NCBI GenBank assembly: GCA_000442125.1
Contig: KE546965.1
Span: 2,232,001-2,296,000, forward strand
Length of the DNA: 64,000 nt
Direction of reading: 5' to 3'
Source of the DNA: Opeltia flavorubescens
Lineage: Eukaryota > Ascomycota > Lecanoromycetes > Teloschistales > Teloschistaceae
The notes beneath the pieces were generated by a model. It searched no databases and was not told the origin of the DNA. It worked only from the letters and a program-made list of their open reading frames with translations. A program made the position numbers and the translations under genes. How positions within the stretch are numbered: the stretch's first letter is position 1; each line of letters opens with the position of its first letter. This document shows, one piece after another, positions 33,739-49,050 of this stretch.

Positions 33739-34185
33739 TTTGGAAATTGAGGAAATGCAAGGGAGAACTGAAGTCACGAGTTTTGAAGTATCAGCTGCTT
33801 GTTCATAAAAGTGTACTCGTCATGAAAAACAAATAAAGAAAGATGAAATTGTTTCATCCGAACTCCTGATAAACTCTGTTGCACTAGAAGCAATAGGTTA
33901 GCCTTAGTGCGCCAAGCCATGATCCGAGTACCTTGATTACTCGGTGTCAAAGGATCGTCTCTGGGTTTAGACTCAAATCTTCATAATCCTCATACCTTGT
34001 TTTACGAATGCTGATCCTCTCAGAAATGTTATCATCAGCAGAGCTCGAAAGCATCTTGTAATCTGCGCTGACACGTTTAGAGCAAGATGCTTCCACGATG
34101 CCTGCCTGGTAGACACGACCAAATTTCCGCATCACCCGGACAAATAGAGATACAGAAACCAGATGACCATGACACCAGGAACCGC
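33739..34185. other. Intergenic, TPT carrier to hydrolase (both -)
   Basis: 447 bp holding the 3' flank of the carrier gene and the hydrolase promoter. No element recognised. Confidence 0.35.
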
Positions 34186-35904
34186 TCATCCATACTCCTT
34201 CCCTGACTCGTCCGGTCTCCTAACCGGTGAAAAGCCCCTCCAGGTCTGACTTCCCTCTCTCGGTCTCCCAGGCCCTGCCGCATCAAACTTCTTCTCATCC
34301 CCGCTCACGAAACCATTTGCCCCACCAAACATCCCACTCGTGGCACTCATCGGTGTAGACGTGAACAAAGCTCCACTTAGAGATGATCGAACGTTTCCGG
34401 TATTGTTTGCGTGGGTGGGTAGGATCGGTACGTCAAGTCTCAATTGGTCCAGCTTTGCCCTCCGATCTGCTTTTGCAGCATCGCTAGTACGATCGTAGAG
34501 GTAAAGGCCGATGAATGTGAGAAATATCCCTGCGGCTTGGACGGGGGTGGTGTGGTTTCCAAACCAAATAATAGCGACGACAATCACGAAGACGCGTTTA
34601 ATGAGAGAGGCGACCGAGTAGGTTACTGGTGAGACCATCGAGAGCAGGATAAATGCTAGTATATTTTGTCCGAAATGGAATATGCCATTGAAGAAGAACT
34701 CGAGTGGAAGGTTCGTGGTTTTGTGAGCAGGGGCTTCCGGGAAGGGTGTGAGGAGAATGGGGGAAGAGAGGATAGGGAGACCTTCGGTCCAGAGCCAGAG
34801 GGGAAATGTGAGTAGAAAGGCCATGCCGGAGCAGTAGCAAAGGAGGTTGAGCTTGTCGAGTTTCTGATGTTGTTGGTGTCTCAAAGAGGAAGGAGGAAGG
34901 GGACCTTCGGTTTCCACACGAGCGGCCTCGTTGAAGAGTTTCTTAGAGAAGATATTCTGAGTGACGAAGATGATGGCCCCGCCGAACGCGCACAGGATGC
35001 CGAAGACGTTGCCGGAAAACTCGACAGAGCAGGCGAGAACAACACCGAGGGTAAGGGGAATGAGGGAGAGATACGTAGCCGTTGCGTAGCGAATGTTGAA
35101 AATGAAACGATACGCGAGGACAGTGAAGAGTGGGGAAAGGCCCTTGATCGTGTGGACAAGAGAAACGGGAATCTTTTCGGTAGCTGTAGAAGACAGAATA
35201 TGCCCTCCAATCTGGAACATGGCGAGTGGGAGTGTTGTTCTTATCACATCGCGGGAAGGATATCGGATGCCGTGTTTGAGAGCAGGAATCGCTCTTCGTA
35301 AAGGAGGGAAAAGGCGAGCTAACAGAGCAAAAGTTATGCACCAAGAGGAAACGCAAGCGAATTGAATGACGGTAAGAGTTATCGGTTGTGGAAAAGCGTT
35401 GAGTATAGTTTTGGATGACGTATTTGTGAGTGCCGAGCTCATGTACCAGATAAGGCAAAGAACCTGTAAAATTGATCAGTATATACAAATGTCCTGGGCA
35501 CCTGGATGACACACAATAAGTCTGACAGAAACGGGGGCTTTTAAGGCGTCTGCGATCTCGGCTGCATTGGCGCTGACGCTGCCTTTCCTTGTCCTAATTG
35601 TCTTGATAGCCTCGCTGATGCTCTTCTGTCGTCCATGCTTCGAGGGTGTCCCTGACATATGACCGTTGCTCCAGGCAATATGCTGATCCCTCCTCGCTTG
35701 CCATCGATCGTTCCTTGGAACACCATTTGTATGCGGCCAGGCATTGGGACTGGGAGTTCGTCCAGTATGCCGCTGGCGATCACTGTCTATGTCGTGTGTA
35801 GCTAAATACTCTCTCGACGAAGTAGGCTCGAGATCGGGGAATTTGACGGATTCAGTGTGGACTGACGAGGAAGACCGACGACGATCCGTGGTTGTATTGG
35901 TCAT
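34186..35904 (-). CDS. Triose-phosphate-transporter family membrane carrier
   Basis: Exons 35904-35515 and 35463-34186 on the reverse strand give 555 residues. An N-terminal cytosolic part rich in Ser/Arg leads into the membrane domain with LCLIWYMSSALTNTSSKTIL across the splice junction, then NAFPQPITLTVIQF. Later motifs LVHTIKGLSPLFTVLAYRF, SPVTYSVASLIKRVFVIVVA and AAGIFLTFIGLYLYDR are hallmarks of the TPT/SLC35 nucleotide-sugar and phosphate translocator fold (about ten helices). A long hydrophilic tail follows. The nearest known relatives, from memory, are yeast Sly41 and its fission-yeast counterpart in the secretory pathway. The transported substrate cannot be read from the sequence. 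Confidence 0.9.
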
Positions 35905-37020
35905 GCTTTACCATGAGGAAGCAGGACCTTCTGGCAAGCAGTGTCGGAAGTTACACAGGACTAAGGAGAGAGCTGTGAGAGTCCGAAGGGAAGGCTGGCT
36001 TCCGATGGAGTCGGTGAGAATTTGGCGGGTTGTATACGGGAGAAGCACATAGTGAAGACTTTGGTGTTGGGCACAAACGATTAGAATACTGCTTACGAAC
36101 GAAATCTTGCTGTGAAATCCATGAAGGGAGAGTAGGTGTCGATCAATGGCATTGCTCAGAGGGCAGTATGTTGCCCTTGGTTGTGAAGCTCGATGGTGAG
36201 CTGATACGGATAATTTAGACGTTTTCGGCAGATTGCGGTCGCATGAATTTCCTGATTGGCTACTACCTCTCCCAATTCGATATCGGTACATAATCATACA
36301 TATCTTTTATGCACGACATGCCAAGCTCAAACGAGACATTAACTAATCAATGATAATTGGGCGATAGTAGGGCGAAATGCAATCACAGCTGTTCAGCCTA
36401 CGCTTCTCCTTGGACTACCTTTCCCGAAGCTTCAGCAGCCAGCCATCACCCTAGATTGCATATATCCAGTAAAATGAACGAAGTTTGCTTGAGATGGTTA
36501 GAGGTATTCATCTAATCACTACTTTCGGAGTCTCGCCCATGAAAGTTGGAATCATGATTGTGACTGTCGATGCAATCGAGAAAGATTTTATGGTATAGAT
36601 ACTAATCTAGAGGTTTTTCCATTACATACGGCCACAGACAGAGGAAAACATGGCTTCCCGTCCGCTCAACCATAATTAAGTCTCTGATCGGAAGATTAGT
36701 AGTTGGGTCGGTGACGACCAGCGAATACCTTCTGTTGTATGTTTTGATTTTTTTTCTTGGCTGCAATACGCATCACAAATGATATTGGAATGTGAATATA
36801 GTAGCCTTTGTCATTGTATAGCGAGTTGCGAAACCAGGATTTTTACGTCGTTCGATCTTACGTGGCACGCAGAGCAATGCAAATTTATACAGAACCGTGG
36901 AAAAGTCATTTGTACAATTTGTCCACTCTATTTTGACACCTCCTAAACCATTACACATCAAATTGACTGGTTACTTCCTTNAGCTGAATCCTATCCTGCA
37001 TTTCCTTTCAAGGTACAGAT
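35905..37020. other. Intergenic, hypothetical (-) to TPT carrier (-)
   Basis: 1.1 kb with one N at 36981. AT-rich in parts; ORFs here look random. It holds the carrier promoter and the 3' flank of the hypothetical gene. Confidence 0.35.
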
Positions 37021-37458
37021 CTATGCTTGGTGTCCATCGTTGGGAGGATCAGTGCCATCAAGCTCATGCGTAGTGTACGTCATACAAGCAGGCCCATCAC
37101 CTCGCCTCCACCACCGACTGACCGCTTCGTTCCCCTGCCTCGTCTTACGCTCTTCAGGTGATTCTTTCATGTGACGACGGCGAAGTTGAGCATCTCTAAA
37201 CCGGGATTGCTGTCTTCTTTCCTCTTTTTGGCGGTCCCACGCGCTCATCGTCTTTCGGATGGTGTTCTGCGTCGTCTTGCGGTTGACTTCTTGAGATAAG
37301 CGGCTCTTAGAAGAAGCTGCTGCTGATTTAAAAGATCCCGATGGGTTGCTCGTATCTGTGCCATTGCTGGCTGAGCGTAGACCCATACGTCTTGGCGTTG
37401 TTTGGAGGTTGTTGCCCTTTGGCTTGATTCTGGTGTAGGATTCAGTAGATGATTCCAT
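37021..37458 (-). CDS. Small basic hypothetical protein
   Basis: A single reverse-strand frame from ATG 37458 encodes 145 residues; the frame is open upstream without an ATG. It is rich in Arg, Lys, Ser and Thr with a central charged helix (MSAWDRQKEERRQQSRFRDA, then QLRRRHMKESPEERKTRQ) and ends in an acidic tail (ELDGTDPPNDGHQ). The regular basic helix and absence of stops suggest a real gene, but I recognise no family. An additional intron or a different start is possible. Confidence 0.5.
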   Translation of the reverse strand: MESSTESYTRIKPKGNNLQTTPRRMGLRSASNGTDTSNPSGSFKSAAASSKSRLSQEVNRKTTQNTIRKTMSAWDRQKEERRQQSRFRDAQLRRRHMKESPEERKTRQGNEAVSRWWRRGDGPACMTYTTHELDGTDPPNDGHQA

Positions 37459-38716
37459 GCCGTCAGAGCGATAGTATGCCAATCTTACTCTCAACAAGGG
37501 TAGTCTGTGTCTGAAGATGCTGCGCAAGTTTCTGGGACTTTGATGGGTTGAATAAATGCGAAGAGGAGGTATAAATTGCACGTATATACTCTACGTCCAA
37601 ACAGTGATCATTGTTCATACATTTGCGATGTGCCCTTGTTTGTATCGACAAGTTTGCGTCTTAAGGCTTGAAAGAGAGGCTTACAATGGAGATGAACATC
37701 GCAACAGGAAAATAGTGACCCACACTTGATTGAAATAGAACAAAGATCCAACATTGAAAATTTTGATGATATGGCCAATGAATCTTAATGAACACAGATT
37801 GACGCCGTGGCTCAGGCAGGCCAAGAAATGATCATTAACATCAATATGATGTATCGCCCTCGTGCCATCCCATTTCTATGCAAGGTATGGCATTCATTAC
37901 CAGAGATCCGAAATATCGATATCTTAATTTCCCCTGAACAGACACATATAGTATGACAGCAGATCACGTTCAGGGTATCATCTTCATAACTAGCGATGCC
38001 CCACGAAGGTTAAAAATGAAGTCAGAGCAGTATCCAAGGGGACATCAGTATCAGAAAACAGGGTTGGAGAACTTAGCTAGCCACTGCGGTGAAGAAATGA
38101 AAAATACCAGAGCCGCAATTGTATTATGGCAGCACTAAATAAAACAAGATACATTACTACCCTATAATTACAGGCGCTTGTTGCAACTGCACAATGTCAT
38201 ACTCCAAACTTGCTTCCAGCAAAAAGGGCCTCGGTCTTTCGAGTGGAGCGCGGTCGAGAGATGCGGTACATAGTCTATGTTTGAGGGATAGCATCAAGAT
38301 TCTGGAGCATGTGAATTTTTCGACAAACCAGAGGAAATGAAGGAGATTTGCGCAGAAAAAAAGTCTGACTCGCTAATCACATAATTGAATACAGTGTCGA
38401 AGCATGTGCAGCGAGGAATAAGCTTAGGCTCTGAAAAGGACGTCTTGGAATGATGCCCAAACTAAAGATGCAACGACTCAAGTGGCTAAAAATGCATCAT
38501 GGGTCGCACAGTCCGAGTTCTGTCATGAGTCGACGTAGATGTCAAAATATGCTAGGAACCCCTGTGTTATTTTTGGGCTGTGACCATCTATGCGCAAAGG
38601 ATCAGACTCTAAGTCTATCCGCTGGCCATTAGCACCAGAGGCGCATTCCATATATAAGACAAATGGCCCATCCCTTAAAAAGGAAAGTGGAAACAGCTTA
38701 TGAGTAGTCAATCATC
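37459..38716. other. Divergent intergenic, hypothetical (-) and secreted protein (+)
   Basis: 1.26 kb of presumed promoter sequence. Short ORFs at 37953 and 38450 lack protein-like features. Nothing else seen. Confidence 0.35.
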
Positions 38717-39336
38717 ATGCCTTACCGTTATGTAAGGTGGCTTCTTTGTTTCCACCAGATCATTCTCACGGTGTTGCCCTTGGCACTCCGTGGTCATGCA
38801 CTACCTCAATCTGAAGCAAAATTTACTGTCCATCTCGATCATGTACCCTCCAGAAATATCACACGCCGGAGATAGTGAGTTATCTTTGCGTAAGGACGTA
38901 AATATGGGGAGATAGGCTAATACTTCCTTGCAGTCCTGTTCCGGACCCGTACGATTTTGAGTACCAAGGCCATCCTCATATCCTAAAGTTCTATGATTAT
39001 CAAGGCCCGCTGAACCCAGAAGACGTCAAGAGTGTCCTCATTGTGGCCCAGAATTTTGAGATCGGCCATCCTGGTGGGGAAGCGATTGATGCTGATAATT
39101 TGCACTACACAGTTGGAGATGTGCAGCTTCTGATGCATCCGGAGGAAGGCATGATCTGGTGGGACTGGTATTATGCATTGATAGACATCAAGACTTTCGT
39201 GAAACGAAAGCCATTTTTCTATGGATGGAGCTTGATGATTATGGACAGAGAAGAGAACCAGGTGGTGGGAAGAGCATGGATGTCAGATGTATCTCAATCG
39301 ATAAAACATCAAAAAACCACAGCTGACGTAGGGTAA
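38717..39336 (+). CDS. Small predicted secreted protein
   Basis: Exons 38717-38874 and 38934-39336 (gtgagt donor, ggctaata branch, cag acceptor) give 186 residues. The N-terminus has a charged start and a hydrophobic core (WLLCFHQIILTVLPLALRG) ending in HALPQ, a credible signal peptide of about 28 residues. The mature part has one possible N-glycosylation site (NITR), no Cys, and aromatic-rich segments (EGMIWWDWYYALIDIKTF, PFFYGWSLMIMDREEN). I recognise no domain. Size and predicted secretion are compatible with a wall protein or an effector, but the lack of cysteines is not typical of apoplastic effectors. Confidence 0.6.
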
Positions 39337-39642
39337 AGTCAGAAACAAAAAGCCGTGAGCTGGTTCGAATAAGAATGAAGCATAATCGAATATCGAGGCC
39401 ATGAGATTTAGTTCCTTAATATTGAACGTGCTAAGAATTAGATTAGCCGCCAACCGCAACCGCAGGACATCTGCAAGTCATCTAATCCATGTCGACACAC
39501 CGAGTCTGAGCAAGGGGTGCACGATCCACACCTGCATCCGTCATTCCATAAGATCTCGAATAGATGTGACAATAATTATCCTTCACCTTCCACCCCCATC
39601 CCTTCATTCACTTCATCCCCTCCTTCACAAGACACCGCCAAT
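39337..39642. other. Intergenic, secreted protein to ATG37
   Basis: 306 bp, pyrimidine-rich from 39580, consistent with the ATG37 promoter and leader. Confidence 0.35.
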
Positions 39643-40784
39643 ATGTCCGATTCGGTTGGCAAGTCCTCCTTACCTACTTTTCCTTCTCAAAACCCTATAT
39701 CCGAAGATAGCTAATAGGACTGTTCATCATGTAGATCGCGTCTTCGTCCATGCCCTTAATACCGTCAAAAGAATCCCCCGCACCGGTTCTGCCCGTCCCC
39801 CATCCTCTGACCGCCTCAAGCTGTATGGACTCTATAAGCAAAGCATGGAAGGAGACGTCGAAGGTGTAATCCGCCGCCCGCCAGACAATGCTCCTGATAC
39901 GGAAGAAACGAGGGCGGAAAGGGAGAAATGGTCCGCTACTCCCTTTTGGTTTCCCCTTGTGTCACCATGCGCCTCAGAATATTGACCTGTGTGTGGTTCG
40001 CAGGGACGCGTGGCACGGTAACGCCGGCTTATCCCGCACAGCAGCCAAACGCGCCTACATCTCGACTCTCATTACCACCATGCACGCCTACGCCTCCTCC
40101 ACGCCTGAAGCCCGCGAATTAGTAGACGAGCTGGAATTCGTCTGGGATCAGATCAAAGCGAATTCAAATGTCTCGAGCAACGAGTCTTCGCCGAGAGGAC
40201 CAGTCGAAGAATCGAAGATGAGTTATGTGAGCTTAGGAGGGGATAGACGAAGGACAAGGGAGGATGAAGGCGGGGGAGGCGGTAACCTAAGGGTTCTAAG
40301 GCCGGTCAGTGACGGTGATGAGGGGGAGTTGGAAGAAGCGTATGGTGAAGGCGACGAGGATCCCGAGATCGGTGAAGCTACAGAGGGCTATCCAGGTCCT
40401 ATGGCAGAAACAGCGTTTGGAAGAAACCAGTCCAGGGATATGGACATCCGAAACCGGAAATGGCGGAAACGGATAGAGACTGCCATTTTCAAGATGTCAA
40501 CTGAGGTTGCCGCTCTGCGCGAACAAATCGAGGCAAAAAGGATAGGAGGGAGAAATATGTACGGCAAGGGCAGCGGTGCCTGGGTTTGGATAAAATGGCT
40601 TGTGTGGGTAGCAATACGGCAATTATTGGTTGATGCGGTGATCCTGGGCTTTGCTTTCTTATGGGCGAAAAGGAAAAATGATCAGAGGATCGAACAGGGT
40701 TTGTGGTTGGTGATGCAGGCGGTTAAGGAGCATTTACGACAAATAAGAGGTTTAAGGATTTGGAGATTAAGGGGTACGAGTTAG
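39643..40784 (+). CDS. ATG37: Acyl-CoA-binding protein with C-terminal anchor, Atg37-like
   Basis: Exons 39643-39658 (16 nt), 39735-39930 and 40004-40784 give 330 residues. Intron 1 uses a GC donor (G|gcaagt) with a gctaatag branch; joining gives MSDSVDRVFVHALNTVKRIP. The acyl-CoA-binding domain continues with DRLKLYGLYKQSMEGDVEGV, then KWDAWHGNAGLSRTAAKRAY, containing the ligand-binding YKQ, K and W positions. A disordered middle leads to a helix (ETAIFKMSTEVAALREQIEA) and a single C-terminal membrane span (WLVWVAIRQLLVDAVILGF). This is the layout of Atg37/ACBD5, a peroxisomal membrane protein needed for pexophagy and for ER-peroxisome contact in animals. Intron 2 has a weaker gtccgc donor, but the phase and motif agree. 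Confidence 0.88.
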
Positions 40785-41335
40785 GAGTCATTCTGAGGAG
40801 CTTTGGAGGATCACGAATGTTCGTCTTCACTATGTGGTCATGGCGTTATCTTTGTCATGTTTGAACGTCTTCGGAAAGCCGGGCTATCGAGCATTATGCG
40901 ATGAACGAGACAAGTAGTACGTCGATTACTATTTAATACACCAAAGGAGTCGCAATTCCTGATGTAGAACGACAGAATGCAAAGTCAAAATCTGGGACCT
41001 TGGTCAAATCGGGACCAGAATGACAAGATGCATGCAGCTCCCCACATGAATACGTCGATATTGTGTCAGAGGTAGATGCATGATCTCCCCGGGTTCTCGG
41101 TAGGAGTTACCCAGCGTCCTTGCGTATGGCTCAACTATTACACGCCCCTGATGCTTCAGCCAGATGAGCTAGACTAATCCATTGTCTGGGTCGATATACA
41201 AATGCCACTAATCAACCTTGGAAAGTACACTATCGAAGAACCTCTTGTTCCAGCAGCGGTTGGCAAAATGCCCTTTCTTCAGAGGGGATTTCTTTCTATT
41301 TAATATCCAATTGAAATCAACGTAGGAAGTCTCGT
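40785..41335. other. Convergent intergenic downstream of ATG37
   Basis: 551 bp of 3' flank. No gene or distinctive element recognised. Confidence 0.35.
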
Positions 41336-41662
41336 TTAATCCCCACAATCCCTGCAGAGGTTTCGGTTTTGTGAGAATTTCTGCACATCACTCGATGTTC
41401 TGCAGCGTTTTTTGTCTGCCAAATGGTCGCGAGTTGGGAATAAGCTCCGGCATTCTTTACAAACGGTGAACTTCTGACGATTGACCATTAGTGAGCTCCC
41501 TGGAAGATACTTTGCTTCCTTGATTCCGCAAGCTATACAGCATCTGTCCCCTTTGGTAGCATTAGGAGCCCGTCCCCGTCTGAGAGAAGTTGAGTCGGCG
41601 AAGTGGTCTTTCGGTAGGATTTTGAACGCTATTAACATGGTCACCAGACGTTTCGTAGTCAT
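41336..41662 (-). pseudogene. Cys-rich fragment related to the adjacent F-box-like gene
   Basis: A reverse-strand frame of 108 codons contains FKILPKDHFAD, then CCIACGIKEAKYLPGSSL, CKECRSLF and LCRDCGD. The order parallels the FRVLPKSKL...ICLDC segment of the neighbour at 41765-42109 and resembles the zinc-binding tail of fungal F-box-like proteins. The first Cys pair expected before FKILP is missing (LVTMLIAF), and no splice site joins the two frames cleanly. I read it as the remnant of a duplicated or disrupted gene. A translated second gene is still possible. Confidence 0.35.
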
Positions 41663-41764
41663 GAGCCAAAATTTGCAAGCGAAAGAAATACAATGTTGGT
41701 TTATTGAATCACATCCGCAATCGCCTTAAATCCTGATGAACTGGACCATGTTGCTCCGTACAGC

Positions 41765-42109
41765 TCAAGCCATTGAAAGGCAATCGAGGCAAATTTGCTT
41801 TTGGTGCCGAAGTCCATAAAAATACGATTGGGGTTGATCGATATGGGTGGTTTTGGTCAGCTTCGATTTTGGTAATACCCTGAAGCACGTATGGCAAACA
41901 CGATGACCATTTGAGAACTTTTCCCCACTGTTTTCAGCATCTAAGACCTTTTTACGCAATTGGACTTTGGAGATTTGTGAAGTAAAGAACGGGTCTATCT
42001 GGCGGAGATGATGGTATGTATTGTGAATATCAACATCGACGCAAAGATGGATGTATTTAAGAATTATCAATTTGAGCTCGGTGGGAAGCGACAAGAAGGA
42101 TGCTGGCAT
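41765..42109 (-). CDS. F-box-like small protein, possibly truncated
   Basis: A reverse-strand frame of 114 residues from ATG 42109. The start MPASFLSLPTELKLIILKYI fits the F-box consensus (LPxELxxxIxxY). It then runs to CHTCFRVLPKSKL and ICLDCLSMA, a partial CxxC zinc-binding tail, and ends in TGA before the further Cys motifs that such proteins usually carry. F-box proteins bring substrates to SCF ubiquitin ligases. The abrupt end and the related Cys-rich frame just downstream suggest a disrupted longer gene. It faces RAD57 across 350 bp. Confidence 0.5.
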   Translation of the reverse strand: MPASFLSLPTELKLIILKYIHLCVDVDIHNTYHHLRQIDPFFTSQISKVQLRKKVLDAENSGEKFSNGHRVCHTCFRVLPKSKLTKTTHIDQPQSYFYGLRHQKQICLDCLSMA

Positions 42110-42459
42110 TTTCAGCTGCTCGCTTTTGGAGGCTTGTCATGACAGAGAAACTGAGCGATGCTCAGGGGCATGAGAATCATTAAAATATTGTGCAATAGCA
42201 GCAGACGAGAGAGAAAACAGTTGTAGCCTTGGGTAGGCAGTGAACCCTGCTAAGAGACTGTTATCTCGAAGACCACTGACCTGCGTACTAGAAGGCTTAA
42301 GATCTTGATTCCTTGCGCGAGAAATGTTTTCTTTCCTCTCCGCCATGCATGGCGTTTATTCCGGTGTTCGAAGCTTCGACACATCGAGTAGTCGATCTGT
42401 CACCAAATAAACGTTAATTTAAGACCCCACCAAGGCGCGACGTCCACTTGTTCATTCTC
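42110..42459. other. Divergent promoter, F-box-like (-) and RAD57 (+)
   Basis: 350 bp. A reverse-strand ORF of 69 codons (42346-42137) begins with ATG but has no recognisable features. No other element seen. Confidence 0.35.
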
Positions 42460-43952
42460 ATGACAGACCTTCTCCACACCATCCCAGATTTCCCCACCAG
42501 ACTCTACACGCATCTGATCCCATCCTTAGAGAAGAATCTAATCACCACCACTGATCTTCTTACCCTCGAGCCTTTGGAGGTTGCTAGGCGCGCTCAATTA
42601 CCCCTTCTTGATGTCAAAAGGCTTACCAAACATGTCCTGGCGAGCCTGCAGAATCAATTGGGATTGCCAGAAGCGAAGGAAGCCTTGGCTAACTATGAGG
42701 ACCAGCCAGCTCACCAGCAAGTCTCCATTCTAAGGCAGTCCGGTTCCGCAATCGCAGGAAAATGGAACGCCATACGCACCCTTGACCCAACCCTCGATGC
42801 CGCACTTAGCGGTGGCATACCTACCGGCTACATCACTGAAGTAACGGGAGAGAGGTAATTCAACTTCGCTTNACTACCTGTTCATACACACAGACACATT
42901 CGCTGACCACCTACTTTCACAGCGGCGCAGGCAAAACCCAATTCCTCCTCTCCCTCCTCCTGATCGCCCAACTACCCCCCGATCACGGCGGTCTCTCCCG
43001 CCCTACTGTTTACATCTCCACCGAACATCCTCTTCCCACCTCTCGACTCACCCAGGTTCTTCGGACACACCCAGTACTCTCCTCCCTACCACCCGAACAA
43101 AAGCCCTCACTATCCCGCATCTTCAGCATCCAAACCCCAGACCTGGAATCGCAAGACCACATCCTCACATACCAAGTACCCGTCCTCCTCGCCCGACATA
43201 AAGCTGGCCTCATCATCATTGACAGCATCACTGCCAACTACCGCGCCGAACGCTCTTCCACCTCAACTTCCGGCGCAGCCTTGGGCCTCCGTTCCTCCCA
43301 ATTGATAAAACTCGGCCACCATCTCCGTACCCTCGCCCGCGAACATGACTGCTCCATCGTCGTTTCGAATCAAGTCGCGGACCGCTTCTCCCCTCTATCT
43401 CCGCCTCCTTCCACAATCCAGCGACAACTCATGGGATCCTCACCCCCACATTCTTCATCATCCTCTCCTCCCAGCGGCGCAAGTCAAGCCACCATGCAGA
43501 GTCTTGACGCCGCGATGATGCCTCCTCCTGCGCCAAATTCTCACCAAACATCATCGTCATCAATCTACCCTCCTCTCACACTCGATCACCAACAAAATTT
43601 CTTCACTGGCTGGTCTTCCGGTCCACCTTCTTCGTCTCCTCCTACTTATAATTCCCAACCGATTAATCAGAACCTCAAAACACCCGCACTAGGTCTCGTG
43701 TGGACGAATCAACTTGCTTGCCGCATTGCGTTGGTCAAAGAATCCGCTTTATTCCCGGACGTTATTGAAGGGAAAGGAGGAACGGGAGTAGGAGGGGCGG
43801 AAGGAAGTAAAGGGGAAAACACACCGAAGCTCTGGAGACGGTACATGAAAGTCGTGTTTTCGGCTTGGGGGCCTAGTACAGGGGTGATGGAAAAAGGGAC
43901 GGAGTTTGAGGTATGGGGTGGTGGGATAAGGAGTGTTGGTGGGAAGGGATGA
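42460..43952 (+). CDS. RAD57: Rad57-type RAD51 paralogue
   Basis: Exons 42460-42854 and 42923-43952, separated by a 68-nt intron that contains one N (42872), give 474 residues. Splicing produces the Walker A motif GESGAGKTQ at the junction. Walker B is LIIIDS. The N-terminal segment TTTDLLTLEPLEVARRAQLP is the helix-hairpin-like region of RAD51 paralogues. SIVVSNQVADRF and LGLVWTNQLACRIALVKES fit the ATPase core. A Ser/Pro-rich stretch of more than 100 residues (about 295-400) is inserted between these two segments. Rad57 with Rad55 stabilises Rad51 filaments during homologous recombination. Identity as Rad57 rather than another paralogue rests on the Walker region and layout. Confidence 0.85.
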
Positions 43953-44532
43953 AACTTGAGAGATGAGACATCGTCGTATGGATTTAGTGGTGAAACTATG
44001 CTCGTAAGGTTTTCATCGATGATGACGGAGTAGACCAGGAGAGGATAAAGGCTCAGTACGTATATTGTATAGGCTGTTTCATGCAGCATGTAATGATCAA
44101 TGACGGCTTATAAGATTGATGTTCCATTCCTGTTCATTCACACACAAAAGTCTGAGGTGGGACATTAGCACACGCCCTGCATTCACAACAATAAACCATT
44201 TTCAAGAAGATCAATCTGGAATGGGTATATCTCAATCCTTGACTTGTATCATAAATGCCTCCATAATACACCCAGCTTAGGACAAGCTATAGAAGCCCTC
44301 AACCCATGCCTAAAGTGACCTAATCTCCGAAGAAGAAGATGATGGAAGAGACAAGAATAACAAAACACATTAAAGGGGTGAAGAGGCGCCAAAATCATGA
44401 ATGCGTCCCACATTTAGGCATAAGGCCTATCCCATCACTAGCCACTGCTCTTACCATCCGTTCAAAACCCGTCCGTACTAATGCCTAAAAGTCCAGTTCT
44501 CAAGTCCCAGCGCACGCGGCCTCACATCAGAC
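43953..44532. other. Convergent intergenic, RAD57 (+) and KDM4 (-)
   Basis: 580 bp of presumed 3' UTRs; no gene seen. Confidence 0.4.

Positions 44533-49050
<4,518 letters not shown>

Noticed and set aside
42137-42346. 69-codon reverse-strand ORF near RAD57
   Set aside because: It has an ATG but no motif, and no splice signal connects it to the F-box-like frame; could be a leader ORF at most.
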